From Tyto alba (Eukaryota > Chordata > Aves > Strigiformes > Tytonidae), in NCBI RefSeq assembly GCF_018691265.1, contig NW_024881316.1, positions 26,265,819 to 26,329,818 of the forward strand: 64,000 nt of DNA, given 5' to 3'. Numbering within the stretch: position 1 is the first letter of the stretch; each line of letters begins with the position of its first letter. The position numbers were made by a program, and so were the translations under genes. The notes below the pieces were generated by a model. It had not been told where the DNA came from, ran no database searches, and worked only from the letters and a program-made list of their open reading frames with translations. Shown here piece after piece: positions 13,169 through 26,270 of this stretch.

Positions 13169-16100
13169 CTGGAAAATTTACATGCTTTTGTCCACGTATG
13201 TAGTACACCTGTAAGACTTTTTCAACTATTCAGTACTTCCATTTCTAAGAGATCACTTGCATCCCTATGGTGAGATGTCTTGCAATTTTAGAATTTGCCT
13301 TGTCTTATCTTTAAAGTTACATTAAAAAAAAAAGAAAAAAGGAAAAGCTCTAGCAGAGTCTCTCATAGGTGGCAAAATGTCTTGAATAGTCATTCAAATA
13401 GTCATTGTAATGCAACTGTTAGTGTAGTCAGACACCTGAGTTATAAACCAATCCAGCTGTGACTTTCAGTACAAAAGTAGCAGTAATACTGTTCTCTTTT
13501 TCTTACTAAGGGAAGAAAAAGGGAAAGTAAATGTCTGATGTTGTACTCTGTTCTGTGCAGACATGGCCTTTTCAGATGCTCCTCCCAGCATGTAACACTA
13601 TTTAACTCTGAGGGAGGGAAAAAACTGGTGTACATAAAGACAGATTGTAGTAGCCTGTGATCTAATGAAAGTATTGCTGTATTTAACTGCAAAATGGAGG
13701 AACATCTACTAAAACAGGATGGAAAATAATTCTGTTCCACAATTCCTTTGGTAAAGTAGCCTATGTTTAAATTAGCAAGTAATGTGACATAGTAACAGCA
13801 GGTATGTGGAGCGAGATAGTTGGCTTTCTAGACCCCTATTGCACACATTTGATTGGGAGGGAGTTCTTCAGATTAGGTCTAGCTGGTCCTGTGAGCTGAT
13901 GGGAAATGCTCCTCTGTGGGTGGAATGCATTTGGTGGCTTCACAGGGCTCATCTTCCACTTGGGTTTTGCCCAAAAGAAGTCTAGCATCACACTGTGTCC
14001 TCCTTGCCATGTTGAATTTGAGCCTGGTAAGTGGGAATGATCAGGTTTGCTTCAGAAGCACATTTCTGATCAAAGTCAAAACGTTAATGTAGACACATAC
14101 TTGTATATTACTTAAATACATGGAGTGGGGCAAGTTCAATCCAGCAAAAAGAGTTAAATTTTGAAAGTGCACATAGTTAAACTATGTAACTCATAGTCGC
14201 AGGATATAAGGGATGTCAAAGTCTTGCAGGGTTCAAAAACTCTACATACAAATTCATGGAAGAAAAATATATCTGAGACAATTAAATATAAAGACATTAC
14301 CTCTAGCTGCAAGTGTTCCAGAGGAACAAGTGGCTAGGAGAGTTAAATGTAGAAATACTACTTTAAATTTATCCTGTCTTGCACTGTTTTCTAGTTACCT
14401 GCTATTGATCACTCACAGAAATTAATGGGCAAGGTGTGACCTGGTACAAAAAGTCTTATGTTGACTAACCCTGCAGTAATGATCTTACACAGCACACAGG
14501 ATGTAAGGAAAAGTCCAGAAACATACAGAGAGATTACTTGCTCAGTCATTATTTTCAATTTGTCCTTTAGAGTTAAATGTCCATGTCCACTGATGAGCTA
14601 CATAGCCTAAGCTTCTGCATTGGAAACTCAGGTGCCTGAAGACAGGGACAAATGTAGTTCAGGCTGTGGTCTTTGACAGGCAATAAATATGGCATTTTTC
14701 TGTGTAGAACTTCACTGATGTTGGTGTATGCTAACCAAGGCAGCAGTAATTAAAATCTACATTTAATTCTTAAGTATTTCTGTGATAATAGAACACACTT
14801 CTGTCTTCTACTTCTTAAGTTTCAACAGCAGTGTGTAGGATTTGCATTTGTAAATGTCTAGGTCTGATAAAATACCTGACAATAAATGTATAAATAATAG
14901 CTGATGCTAAAGACTGCTTCTTTCCCATATGATTCAGTTTTGCTTATTTATTTGGAAATCCTGCAGTTCAGACTACTGAGGGATATTAACTTGCAAATAT
15001 GTTTATAGTTCAAAAACAACCCCAAAACCCCCCAAAAAGTAAAATTGTTCTTGGGAAATCTGTAAAAATCCTCACAGCTGTAGAGTGCACTACAGATATT
15101 CCAGACTGTGTGACTGAGGAGAACATTCCATAAGGATAAGGCATATTCAGTCCTAGGGTCAATTGGGGCATTTTAAGAAAAAGTGAATAGTATGGAATAA
15201 TTGATAATTAACTTAGATGGGAAGTTTTAATGAAAATTACTCTCTGGATGTTCCAAAAAGTTCCTTTAAATCAATTATATCTAAATAGACCTATTATTAA
15301 TAGAACAGTTTTAATGGTAATCATCTATACTTTACTGTAGTGAGAGTTAAAGATTTTTAAACTGAGCTCATTTTAAAGAGACAACACGCTATCTGGAAGT
15401 GTTAAATTTTAAGTATAGGAAAAAAAGTGGAAAAATGAATTAAGAGAAAGAAATACATGTAATTTATATTTGTGTGTTGCAATAAAGTTTGAGAACCTTT
15501 AAGCAGAAAATTGTTCCAAGGGTTAATCAATTTGCATGGAAGCAGATGGGACATAGTAACTTTTACTACTATTTAAGCTTTTTCTTGCAAAACCAGAAGT
15601 TGTCTAGCTTTATTCAAGATGGTTGGACATATTTTGCAGAGCAGAAAATGAAATATCTGTAATAATAAGAGAGCGGTTTCTGTGACATAGATTCTGATGG
15701 TAGAAGTGATGGAGACCGCTTATTTATTATTTATTGGCTTTCTGCAGAGAATCTTCTGCCTGGCTTCTGCACCTAGCATATTACACAATAACTACGTTAG
15801 ACACTTAAAAATAAGACGAGTATAAGTATATAAAATATTTTGACTGATTTCTCTGGAGTCCTTTTGAGCAGTTTCTTATTTATGACACTGTAATAAAGAA
15901 GACAGGTGAGATTCTTCCATGTTTCAATACAAGTGGAGCTCTTTTGAAATGAAAAGGCTTATGAGCAAAATACAATACATTTGAGAAACTTTCAGAAATA
16001 TTTCTGACCATAAATTTGCATGTAGAAAGCTGCCAAAGTGTGTGGGTGTATTTCAGATGCAGTTACTTCCAAATTTGAAAGAATCAAATACATGGGACAA

Positions 16101-17280
16101 ATGTCCTTACATGATCGTGTTAAAATTTAATAACAAATGCCAATAATGTTTTGTAACTGAAATTACATATGCTGAAAGTCATAAATCATGGAACTCATTC
16201 TTCCAACCATGGAATAGCATTCTAAACTAATATAATGTCAGTATAGGAACTGATACAATATTATTTCTTTTATACCACATTTTTTTTATGGTGCTACATG
16301 TTGTAAATAACATCTTAGACAACTCATAATAGTGTTAAAGTAAAATGGTCCTCTCTTTGTGTTAATCATAGGTAGGTAACACTTTTGATAAACCTATAGA
16401 AAATATTATTCAAGTAAGTGATAAAGATCACCTTTGTTTGTATTCTTGTAGGTCCTTTCAACTCTGCAGACAGGTATTAGGTAACAGAGTGAGGCTGAAT
16501 GAGAGTTAATCAATCCTCTGATTATACAGTTTAGATAATTACTTTCCCCCAGGTCAGTATGTATTTTCAGTCATAATGAAGCATGTTCAGACAAGAACTG
16601 ATATGATGTTGTTATAAGAAGGATTTCCAAAATCAGGATCTTCTTCTACTAGAGCATAGTTAGAAGGGCTTGAAAACTTTGGTTTTAAGCATTGTTAACT
16701 CCCAACAGCACCCACTTTACTTCATTATTTCAATTTTTAAGTAAAATATACTCAAGATACTTCTTAGATTCTGTGGAAAAAATTGTTATTGTAGATTAAA
16801 AGAGAAAAGAAAAAAAGCCTAACAGTATGATTGAAGAATGTTAGTAAATTCAGCACCTGAAACAAAGATTATACATTATTAAGAGAGTGAAAAAAAATTT
16901 CTTCACATATAACCATCTATAATAAAGCCATCTATATGAAACCAAGTAACAGATACATGTATTCACAGTTCTTACGCCCCGATAAAGGAGTTGTGGAGTT
17001 TTACTTGGCTTTGAAATAGTTTATGACAGAATCAGTGCCTTTTAGAGGTAACATACAGTCAGATGAGATACATTAGCAAAGCTCCACATGAGTCTGTAAC
17101 TGCAAATTTTATAGGTATATAATTCTCTACTGGAATTTGCATACGAAAATGTATTGCTAAATTTTAATATATTCATTTGAAACATGCATCTTTATGAGAA
17201 GAGAAAGGTTCCTTTAGGTATATTGATTCAAAATGGTTTTTAACTGTGGAGGCACTTCTGTTTATTCTCATTGCTGTGAA
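13169..17280. other. Unique non-coding stretch
   Basis: No gene is seen. The part at about 13800-14045 is less AT-rich than its flanks and lacks long frames. The minus-strand frame 13441-13740 (99 codons) and plus-strand frame 14213-14425 show no recognisable domain. A short C/A-rich simple patch lies near 15015-15042. Confidence 0.6.
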
Positions 17281-17293
17281 GGAAGTCTGTGGT

Positions 17294-17351
17294 AGCTGAC
17301 TCAGAATTGTCTTTACCTACACTGGGTTGTATCTTGCTTCCTGAGTCAGCT
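17294..17351. promoter_or_regulatory. Inverted pair of AP-1/MAF-like sites
   Basis: AGCTGACTCAG at 17294-17304 is the exact reverse complement of CTGAGTCAGCT at 17341-17351, with a 36-bp spacer. Each arm contains the TGA(C/G)TCA core bound by AP-1 (FOS/JUN) factors, flanked on one side by GC. That makes each arm resemble a half-extended MARE, the site bound by MAF, NRL and NF-E2 factors. The pair could act as a distal enhancer element or simply form an 11-bp stem. Binding in cells cannot be seen from sequence, and single AP-1 cores are common by chance. The exact extended inverted pair is less so. Confidence 0.35.
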
Positions 17352-20300
17352 TTCACAAATTATAAATTAGCAATATTCCACATACAGTTTTATTCCAAGG
17401 TACAGTGAAGATAGCAATTTTCCTGGGATTGCCATGCAAACAGTATTTAAAATTAAAAAAAAAGAGTGGATTCCTTGTCATTAAGTAAAAGGAATATTAG
17501 ACAGGAACTGTATACAAAATTTAATACGAATAGTGAATTTATATAGTGAAATAAGAGGTAAAAATCTTTTGTTGGCTACCTTGAAGCATTTTAATATGCC
17601 AGAGTACTGCAAATATTGCATTAAAAGATTTCTCAAATGGATATTAAATTTGTTTTTTTTGAGAGAGTGAAAGGATGGGTGAAGGCAAATATTTGTTTAT
17701 TATTAGAGGAATGGAGATTTAACAGTACTGGTTTTTGAGTAGATGTGGTAAAAATCACTTACCTTCTAATGCCCCTATGAAATACTATGAAATGAAGTAC
17801 AAGTCTAAGTATTTTGTTCGCAACTGATTTCTATAGGCTGCAGATCAGGTCACACAATACACATTTACAGATATTTTTTGACCTGATAGTGTACTTTCAA
17901 TGAGGTGCTTTAATCATGACCGAAATATTAACTGTGCACACCAAAGATATCTTTACACAATTTCCTAATATCAATTAATATTTCCACATAAAGGGAAGAT
18001 CTGGCATCTTGTGAATAAAAGCTTTCAAAATCAGAATTAAATATATTCATCACCCAAATTTATGTAGCACACAGAAACTGACATCTGTATCCACTTACAT
18101 GCAGAATAAACAGCTTACTAATAAATACATATTAAAATATCCCTATGTTTCAAGTTCTTGTTGGATGATCTTTCCTTTTACACTGTACTGATTGCAGTGG
18201 TATTCAGGGTGAGATGCCGAAATGGCAAGATGAGATTTCTTCCCACTGAACTGTATGCTAGAATGAGAGTGTTCAGAAAAATATTTTATAATCAATGCTG
18301 CCTGCACAAAAAGGGTATCACGTCACTGCTCAAAGATGACAGACCCTATTTCACTGGCTAGACTACACATTTATTATTGTGTACAGTTCTAAGCTCCTCA
18401 GTACCAGAAATATCTGAATCAATTGGAAGAAAATATGAAAAAAGGGGAGAAATGTGCAAGTACTCCATGTGTTAAGGAGGATAGACTATATATACAAAGA
18501 TTGTTACATGTAATAGAAGAAATCTCCACAATCTAGGCAGATTTTTCTCTAATTGTTACTGTATTATATCAATAGTCTTTTAATTCAGTCATTAGAACAG
18601 GATTAAATGAATGACTGTTATATACAAAATATTTATTTTCCAAACATCCTCCTAAATGCCTCTCTTCAGTCAATATGTAGTTCCAATGTCCATTTCGTAA
18701 TGTTTATTAACAATTTCTCCTGTCACCACAATATTCCATATCTAATATAGTCAGTGGTCTTCTAACATAAAACAAACCAGCATCTGAGTTAAGTAGAATG
18801 CATTTATTTTGCAGTGCTGACAGTAAGGGTTCACGTATGTCTTTATACATATACAAAAATACAAATATATGATATAATTATTTTTTCATTAAACCAAAAT
18901 GCTAGGAATTCATGTGGAACAAACAAACCACATAAAAATTCTTAAAAAACTGTAGTGAAAGAACATGTAGGAAAAGCAAACTCGCAGAAATTTAAATTTT
19001 GAAAATAAATCTGCCTGAGTTTCTGTATACTCGCACAAACCCAAACCCACACCCAGACAAATACTTGTGTGAATCAATTTGATACAGTGTCCAATCAATT
19101 TTCATTATTTTTTTTTAAATATGACCTTGATACATTTATTGAAATATAAACACATAAGAGACAACTGTGTGTAAATCAGACTTTCTCCATTTGCATGCTT
19201 GATTTTGGAATCAAAACATTTTTCCGGCATAGATTTTATCCTCCTAATTATAATTATGCCATAGCTAAACTTTAAGTCTTTCTGAAGTGGAATAGTATTT
19301 AAAACTAGTCCCCTAATGTCTGTACTATGCTCATTGTTACCCAAGTATCATAACTATCATGTTTGTTTTGGTTTGTTTTTTTTCATTTTGTTTCCCACCC
19401 CTCTACCCTCCCCCATGTTTCCAGCTTTTACTTGTATGTGTCCTATTTTTTTTATTTTTCTTTCTGCTTGACCATGAAAGACTATTGGCTCTGATTTGCT
19501 GTTGAACTTCACTTAGCTATTTTTTTCTTCTGCTGATCGCCAGCATTCAATATTATCCTTTATTCCATTGCTTCAATTAAATTCTTTGTCTGCTGGTATC
19601 TTTTTCATCTGTTACTCAGAGATTAGCATTATTCTTTAAAACCTGGGCAAATAAACAAGCCCAGACAACCAACCCTCTTGTTTATTTCGTGATCTTTCAA
19701 CAGAGTGTTCCATCTAAACAGTTACATCTTTCTAATGGCAACCTGCTGTGGCTATCCTCTTTCATTTCCTTTCATTTATTGTTTATTTAATCTAAGCATA
19801 GAGAGGATAATAGACACATTCTACTTTGTTGCTTTTTCAATAATTATTCCTTTTTCTTCTGAATGATTATTGATTATATAATAGTCACTTTTATGTCATT
19901 CATGGGAAGGCTCATTTGCCAGCTTCCATTCCTGAACTGTTTACAGAAATGCAGTATTTATTGACTTACATTATCCAGTACTTTCACTTAACATAAATGA
20001 CCCGTGGGAGAAAATTCTCCTCAGGGGGTGTCATCGAGGTGATAGGTTGCCTGTCCAAATTAGAATGAGGGAAGAGACCATTCTAACTCCTGTCTATCCT
20101 TAATGGATGCTTCCCTTAACATTTTCAAAGATTGATACCTTGAAGGAATGTAAAAAAACAGAAGCTAACCTTACAAACTCAGGACTTGTTCCTTTTATTT
20201 CTCCGTGGAGAACATCAGGAAGAATTTTATTTATTCAGAGTAAGAAAAATGGAAAAGAGTACTCTGAAGGCATGTTGATGGTCATTCTGTATCCCAACTA

Positions 20301-22505
20301 GTCAGTCACAGTTAAATGGATATTTAAGCTTGAAGAAACGTACTGGCAAGAAACTCTGTCAGCATCTCCAGACAGAGGCTTCCAGGCAGAATGTTATCCA
20401 GCCGTAAGACAGCTACAGTCTTTTGGGAACAACATTTACAAGCTGTTCATACTGGTAAGATCAGAAAACCAAATCTGATTTGTGGTAAAAGCTCTAGGGC
20501 ATGTTTATACTATCTGCTTTATTGTCACTAAAGTATTAATCTTGGTCTTCAGGTTCAAAAAAGTGGCCTAATGCCTTGAGTTAAGAAATTAATCAAATAA
20601 CTAGAATAAGATAATTTCTGGATATATATATATTTTTTTTTCCATGAATATTTGATGTACTGGACTCATTACCTAAGTTTCAATTAGCAAAGTGGATTTC
20701 AGTGTAAATAAAAAGCACAGAAAGATTTGAGAGTTACAGCTCTGCCTGATCTACTGACTTGGAACAGTTGAATCAAAGTTGTGTTTTTCTGAAGAACACA
20801 GGTATACCTTTGTGTCATGTTATTGTCCCCTCATATTATTTTCCATCATTTCAAGCAGTGTAGGCTCCATTTAAGGATTCCCAAGATGTGTTTCATGGGT
20901 TGCAAGTAATCCATGATGTGTGTGCATGTTCTGCAGCGGACTGGTTCTTTATTCATAGTTGACCTCATGTGATTCACCCGATTACCAACACTGTAAAGAA
21001 CGTTCATGATAACATTCTGCTGGAAGATCATCAGTTTTTGAGAGACCGATGATGGGAGCTGATCAGAGCCCAGTGTATCCTGCTGCCATGGCACCAAGAC
21101 ACAGGCAGAACTCAGAAACCCCTAAATAAGAGTTCTTTGCATCCTTCCTACTGTTCTGATCAGGAACAAGATTCCTTTGTTAAGCGTGTTTCAGGGAAAC
21201 CTCAGATTCTTTCTTCGAGTTTTGAGAGATGGGGAATTACCAATTTGATATGCAATCCTAAAGCTTTGGGGAGATGCAGAAAAGCAGAACTAGTACAACA
21301 TAGTGCCCAAGTCTTCAAACACATGCTTTTGTGAAGAACTGCCCTGTTCTGATTACAGCTTCTTGTAATGCAAAACTGTCCTGTATTCAGGCATTGGGAA
21401 TAAAAATTGAGTTTATGTTTTAATTCCAAGGCATAAATGTTCTAAAATTATTGTTTAATCTATTTGTATTTAGAAGTTTGTATTTTCATGTGTTCATATT
21501 AACATTTTCAAATGTTGGATTCAATATCGTTATATATCCCTTCTTTTTCTTTCACTTTAGCAGTAAGCAAAATTATTTTTTGATTTTTTTATAAATAAGC
21601 TTTTAATTCTTAGGCTAACACCTCATGAGTTCTGATTTTTCTAATTCATTAACTAATTTTTTATATGTTACAGACATTTAATCAGATGTTTATGTAATGA
21701 CAATACTATTTGTAATTAATATTTCTGTCTGAGTAAGATACTTAAGTGTGTGTTTATGTATTTTCTTCAACAACACTTATTTTGCAACAAATGCCCATAT
21801 ACTTTAGGCTGAGCCTTCTTCTCACTTAAGTTCTTTTCCTATATCTATGGAAAGGTAAAGAGCACTTTATTTAGCAAATAAAACAATTATCCCACTACCA
21901 TAGTGGAAAAAGTTTAATGAGGAGTCCATGTCAGGTCATTCATAGCTCAAGGCACCAAAGAACCATTAAGATATTTTAATTCCTGTTGAAAGACCTACAA
22001 GCACCGATGCAATACCCCTCTCCTCCAAAGATCTGTATAAAAGTCATCTGATGACCAGTGAGGAAAAGGGAAAACTAAAAAAAAGGATATCATCCTGGCA
22101 GACATGGGTGTTTTTTCCATTGACCAACTCCATAAAACTTGGACTGAATTACGTGTTGGCAGGCAGAGCTCCTACAAAGGCTTCTTCACTATGTGACTGA
22201 GGTTGTTCCATCTCCAGGTGCTTCAGGCAATGTCTCTTATTCCAGCCAATTCTTACCCTCTTTCTATACACATTTTTTTTTGTGTGTGTGTGTTCCTTAC
22301 TGTTCTTTGAAGTCTGAGACACTTGAAGCACAGAAGTTATTATACACAGTTTATTTTCAAATATAATCACACACTACAGTGAATATTCTTAACAGTCAAG
22401 CACATCTGCTTTTCTCATTTGAATATTTTTGAGTAATGTTCTGCTAGCGACTGGAGCAGTAAAGTTACCCTTCTTTCTACCCACTTAACAGGTCATTGCC
22501 AAAGC

Positions 22506-22508
<3 letters not shown>
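17352..22508. other. Unique AT-rich non-coding stretch
   Basis: No gene, RNA or recognisable transposon is seen. Frames at 20846-21097 (minus, 83 codons) and 21137-21334 (plus) lie in a slightly less AT-rich part but show no domain. T-rich simple sequence occurs at about 19362-19395, and a short TG run near 22273-22292. Confidence 0.65.

Positions 22509-22536
<28 letters not shown>
22509..22536. repeat. Poly-A run (28 A)
   Basis: A pure run of 28 A. No flanking retrocopy body or target-site duplication is recognisable, so I treat it as a simple repeat. Confidence 0.9.
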
Positions 22537-22544
<8 letters not shown>

Positions 22545-24701
22545 GCCCTGTGACATTACATATCTGCGGAACAGGTATTTTTCTGCAACAAAGAATCCTG
22601 TGTTTTACAGTCTTCTTTAGATTTTTTCATGAAGTATGGATATAGTACTGGAGTACAGGACGAAAGGGTATTAAAAATAGGAATTTCAGATATATTTTTC
22701 TTGTGGACAGAAAGTGTTAGAGTTGCAATACTATATCTGTCCCTGTTCTTAGGGAGAACAAAATGCTGTGTTAAAGCAGAACTGGTGAATATTGTTTTCT
22801 TTTGGTAAGTATGTGTAAACTAGTGAATCATTTGCCTCTAGATAGTTCAGTTTGTGTTAGTACAAAGAAATTAAGATGCTTTCTTGTATATTTTAGCAGT
22901 TTTATAGACCCTTCCCCATGATCTTTTAGACAATTTTTAGATTTTCTTTCTTTCTTTCTGTTAATTTTAATGTTCTGTGTACTCATTCACACTATCTGAA
23001 ACATGTGACTAATCTGAAAAATGTAGCTAAAGTAGTTCTTCATTACAGTTCAGATTTCATCCAACAATGGTTAATTTGAAATCTTTTTGATCTTCACATC
23101 ATTTAGAGAGATTAGATGTTCATATTTTTTTTCAGGTTGCCTGGCATTCATGTATATGGGACACTAGATTAGAAGATTATAGAGATTTTTATTTTTGAAA
23201 TTACTTTTAAAAATACATTTTGGTATGGTGCATGGTAGCTAGTCAGATTATTGATGTCACATACCCTAGTGAAAATAATTCTATCGTACTTCTCAAAAAA
23301 GATGGATGCATTTCAGCTGTGTTATCTGACCTAGCCTAAAAAGTGAGAGGACTTTTTTTACCTCTAAGAAACAAGGTCATTTCTCAACTCAGCAATAGAG
23401 CTGTTCCAATTCATGTTTACTATAGATTTGTCATATCATATGTGTAATTCATAAGCTGAAACAGTGACCTGCTAGTGTATGATGTATTTTTCAGTTGGAA
23501 TGCCTGTGAGGTATGCTATATTTGTGTTTACAAAGTGGTGTCTACTTTAAAGGAAATACTCTTAAATTGGAATCCAGATTTTAAATAAATGTCTATTCCT
23601 TTTTAAATGGAGTCTGACAACAGAATTCAGTATTTTCCACAATTATAAAAAACTGTCATGTTGCAATATTTCACTCTAAGTTGCATAGTTCAGGTGTCTT
23701 ATTTTAGCTGATTAAAAATTTATAGTAGTTAAGGGGACTTACATTCAAACTGTAAATACATTCTTGAAAATTCTTTCTGAAATCTCAGGAACTAGTCAAG
23801 AGATGCATGATCTGCTGTTGAAATCTCTGATTCTACAGTAATATTTTACAAAAAATAATAATAAAAATATCAAATATTATCCATATTGCAAGGTTATTTT
23901 TCTTTTCCTAAGATATTTTCTTTAACATTTTGACTCCCTTACAATCTTGTGAATCTAATTTAAATTCACTGCAAATAGTTGAGGCTCTTACTCTAGAGAC
24001 ATAGAATATGTTTGCAAATAGTTTGCTGCTTTTCATTGTAAATTAATGATGTGAGTTGCTGAAAGCTGTCTTCATATAATTAATATAGGTTGTGGAGCCA
24101 ATGATTATTAAAAGCTGCTGAACATTTCTGTTTTATGTTAACCACCTCTCAGAAGGTGATGACATATGAATTTGATAGCCAGAAAGTTAGGAAAACCATC
24201 TGTTTATAATTTTTAATGCAATTTTGCAATGACTGGCAGGTGAGTTACTAAGAAGTTTATTAAAAAATTAAGTAAATAAAATTACTACTACAGAAGTGAG
24301 CTATAAAATCATTATTATGGAATCATAGGTTATATGAAAGAAATCTTAAGGTCAGTTTGTTCTAAAGTATTCTCCAAGGATATTTTTTCCTAAGAATGTA
24401 TTGGAAACATTTAATAATCATTGAAATGATATGTGCTTGGTGACACAGTTCTGGTGAGAGCTAACATGGCAAATGGTGTAAATTCATAGAAATGTCTCAA
24501 ATCTGCTCTCAGACGTAAAAAACTGGAAAAAAAAAGAGAACACAAACAGAAGAATCCCCCCCTCTACCAAGCCCCAAACAGCTGATAATTCCTTGCTGCT
24601 TGAAACAGAATAGGAATTCAGACATTCTGCATGAAGGGAGACACAGAGGGAAATTCAGAAATAAGCTACATCTGTGAAAGTAGAGTTCTGTTAGATGATA
24701 A
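22537..24701. other. Unique AT-rich non-coding stretch
   Basis: No gene is seen. A short (TTTC)4-type run lies at 22941-22959. The sequence just left of 24702 should be the host flank of the LTR described next. Confidence 0.65.
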
Positions 24702-25285
24702 TGTTACAACCCGGACTGGGAGCCCAGGGAGTTGTAAAGGTTCTGTGACCCCCTTGGGTTAAATTAAGGTGAAATGACACCAACCAACCAGTTAAAATGT
24801 TTTACTTGTGGTAGAAACAACTTAAACTTGGAAAAGGATAGTAAGAAATGTGGTGTCTTATTGATAAATCTGTAAGAAGGAAAAAAAAGGAAAGAAAAGG
24901 AAAACAAAGGAGAGAGAGAGTTGAAGTATCTGGGTCACCATCCCAGGTTCCAGTGTTGTCTCAGGTCCAGTAATCTTAGGTGGCAGGTACATGCACATCA
25001 AAGTTTTCTGTTGTCTTTTAGGTTCATCTTATCAGTTCATTAGAATATTAGACAGAGACATGTATTCCATGAACTCCTTTCAGAGACAAGGAAAAGGTAG
25101 AGCATGGGTTCTGCTCATACATTGAGGGGGAATGGAGTGCACCAACTGCCTTGTCTAATTGAGCTGGTAGTTGTGCTCCCCTCTACCTTTATTTTTTCAC
25201 CAGTTTTTGCTTAGCTCCATCTTGTGCAACATTTTTATCTCTCTTGTTATTCTTTTAACCCAAACGTATGGTTTCACTCAGTCCA
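24702..25285 (-). mobile_element. Endogenous retrovirus LTR, minus strand
   Basis: I infer a 584-bp LTR reading on the minus strand. Its minus-strand 5' end begins TGGACTGAG immediately after a polypurine tract (25286-25300), which is where plus-strand priming places the start of a 3' LTR. Its 3' end on that strand is GGGTTGTAACA, so the element has the TG...CA ends expected of LTRs. An AATAAA lies at 25193-25188 on the minus strand. A purine-rich tract of about 47 bp lies at 24874-24920 on the plus strand. No second copy of this LTR is visible within the window, so the provirus is incomplete at its 5' side. I cannot assign the retroviral class or find the target duplication. Confidence 0.6.
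24704..24737. repeat. Hairpin-forming dyad at the LTR U5 end
   Basis: TTACAAC at 24704-24710 is the exact reverse complement of GTTGTAA at 24731-24737. Nested inside is CTGGG (24716-24720) facing CCCAG (24723-24727). In the LTR sense orientation this stem ends two bases before the terminal CA. It could form a structured U5 RNA or mark the integrase recognition end. This role is inference. Confidence 0.5.
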
Positions 25286-25300
25286 TATTTCCCCCCTTTG
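25286..25300 (-). promoter_or_regulatory. Retroviral polypurine tract
   Basis: On the minus strand the sequence reads CAAAGGGGGGAAATA directly before the LTR start TGG. A G-rich polypurine tract abutting the 3' LTR is the primer site for plus-strand DNA synthesis in retroviruses. Its position is what fixes the LTR boundary and orientation. Confidence 0.55.
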
Positions 25301-26270
25301 AGGTTTATCTAAGGAGTTTGACAATACAACTACAAGGAAGTAAGGATGTGCATCCTTCAATACACTTGACACTTCCTTGGGCAGCATTCCTTAGACTAAT
25401 CACAAAGGCCACAACTTGTCAAAATTTTCTGCATTGATGAATGTTTGAGGTATTGACTCCTTCAGTTTCTTACAGATATCTGTTAGCTAATGCACCTAAA
25501 CGCTGAGTGAGATGACAATCAAGTTTGTCGACAAGTCAGAGTAAGGTTGAAGATACCCCATTCATTCACTGAGAGGTGCCTTCTGCCAGTGTGCTTGGGA
25601 AGCGAGCCAGGGAGACGCTGAGAACAAGGGTAAGCTCTAAGCCTGCCCATTAAATGCACCACTGAGTGCCAGGAGTTGCTTCTGTGGGTTTAGGAAGAGA
25701 GTGCAGACTTCTTTGCTGAAGCAGAATACATGCCACTTAGCTGCGGTAACTAGTTTATACCTCATTTCTAAATTTTAATAAATGATAAATATGTCTGTTA
25801 CCTACAGGTTTGAGGGATAAAGGGCCCCTGGAGTGAGATTCTGTCTAAGTTAAGAGAATTAAGGTAATTAGATGGCAGCTTTAGGAGGACTGCTTCATTA
25901 ATGGAAGGTTAGGTTGACTTTTGCTTTCCAAGTATTATTCAAGGCTCATTTATCTCTTTGAGCTGTAGAGGAAAAGGTGAGATGTCCAGGCAGTCCCTCT
26001 CCCCTCTCCCCCATCCCCACATACATTCCTGGTCTTCACTATAGTGCAGAGTGAGGGTGCAGGGGTTCTGTATTCACCCTGTTTAACTGATGGGGGCATT
26101 TCAGGAGAGCATTCTAACCACAGTAGCTGTAGGTTAGTGCTGATGAGGATGTGGTTTACCTTTTCCATTGAAGCTGTCCCACAGATTAGTGAAGAATTTA
26201 AGGTTAACTGGGTCAAAGATTGCATAAGTAAATAATGTTTTCTGGAGGTAAAATGCCTTACCTCACATTA
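25301..26270 (-). pseudogene. Candidate decayed ERV interior
   Basis: This segment lies directly upstream, on the minus strand, of the polypurine tract and LTR. It is less AT-rich than the surrounding unique DNA, as expected for retroviral sequence. In the minus-strand frames I see one 91-codon open stretch (25950-26225) and shorter pieces interrupted by many stops. I do not recognise a definite gag, pol or env motif, so assignment to the 3' part of a provirus rests on position alone. The right boundary near 26270 is a guess based on composition. The region is not functional as read. It could alternatively be host sequence if the LTR is solo. Confidence 0.35.

Noticed and set aside
13028..13273. 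Open frame with a poly-Phe membrane-like segment
   Set aside because: The Phe tract is simply the translation of the 42-T run.
20846..21097. 83-codon minus-strand frame as a gene fragment
   Set aside because: The translation contains plausible-looking residues but no motif I can place, and no repeat or exon boundary accompanies it.
24317..24350. Possible CR1 3'-tail fragment (GGAATCATAGG...AAGG..)
   Set aside because: Only one short block matches, and the following bases do not follow the CR1 tail closely enough to distinguish it from chance.
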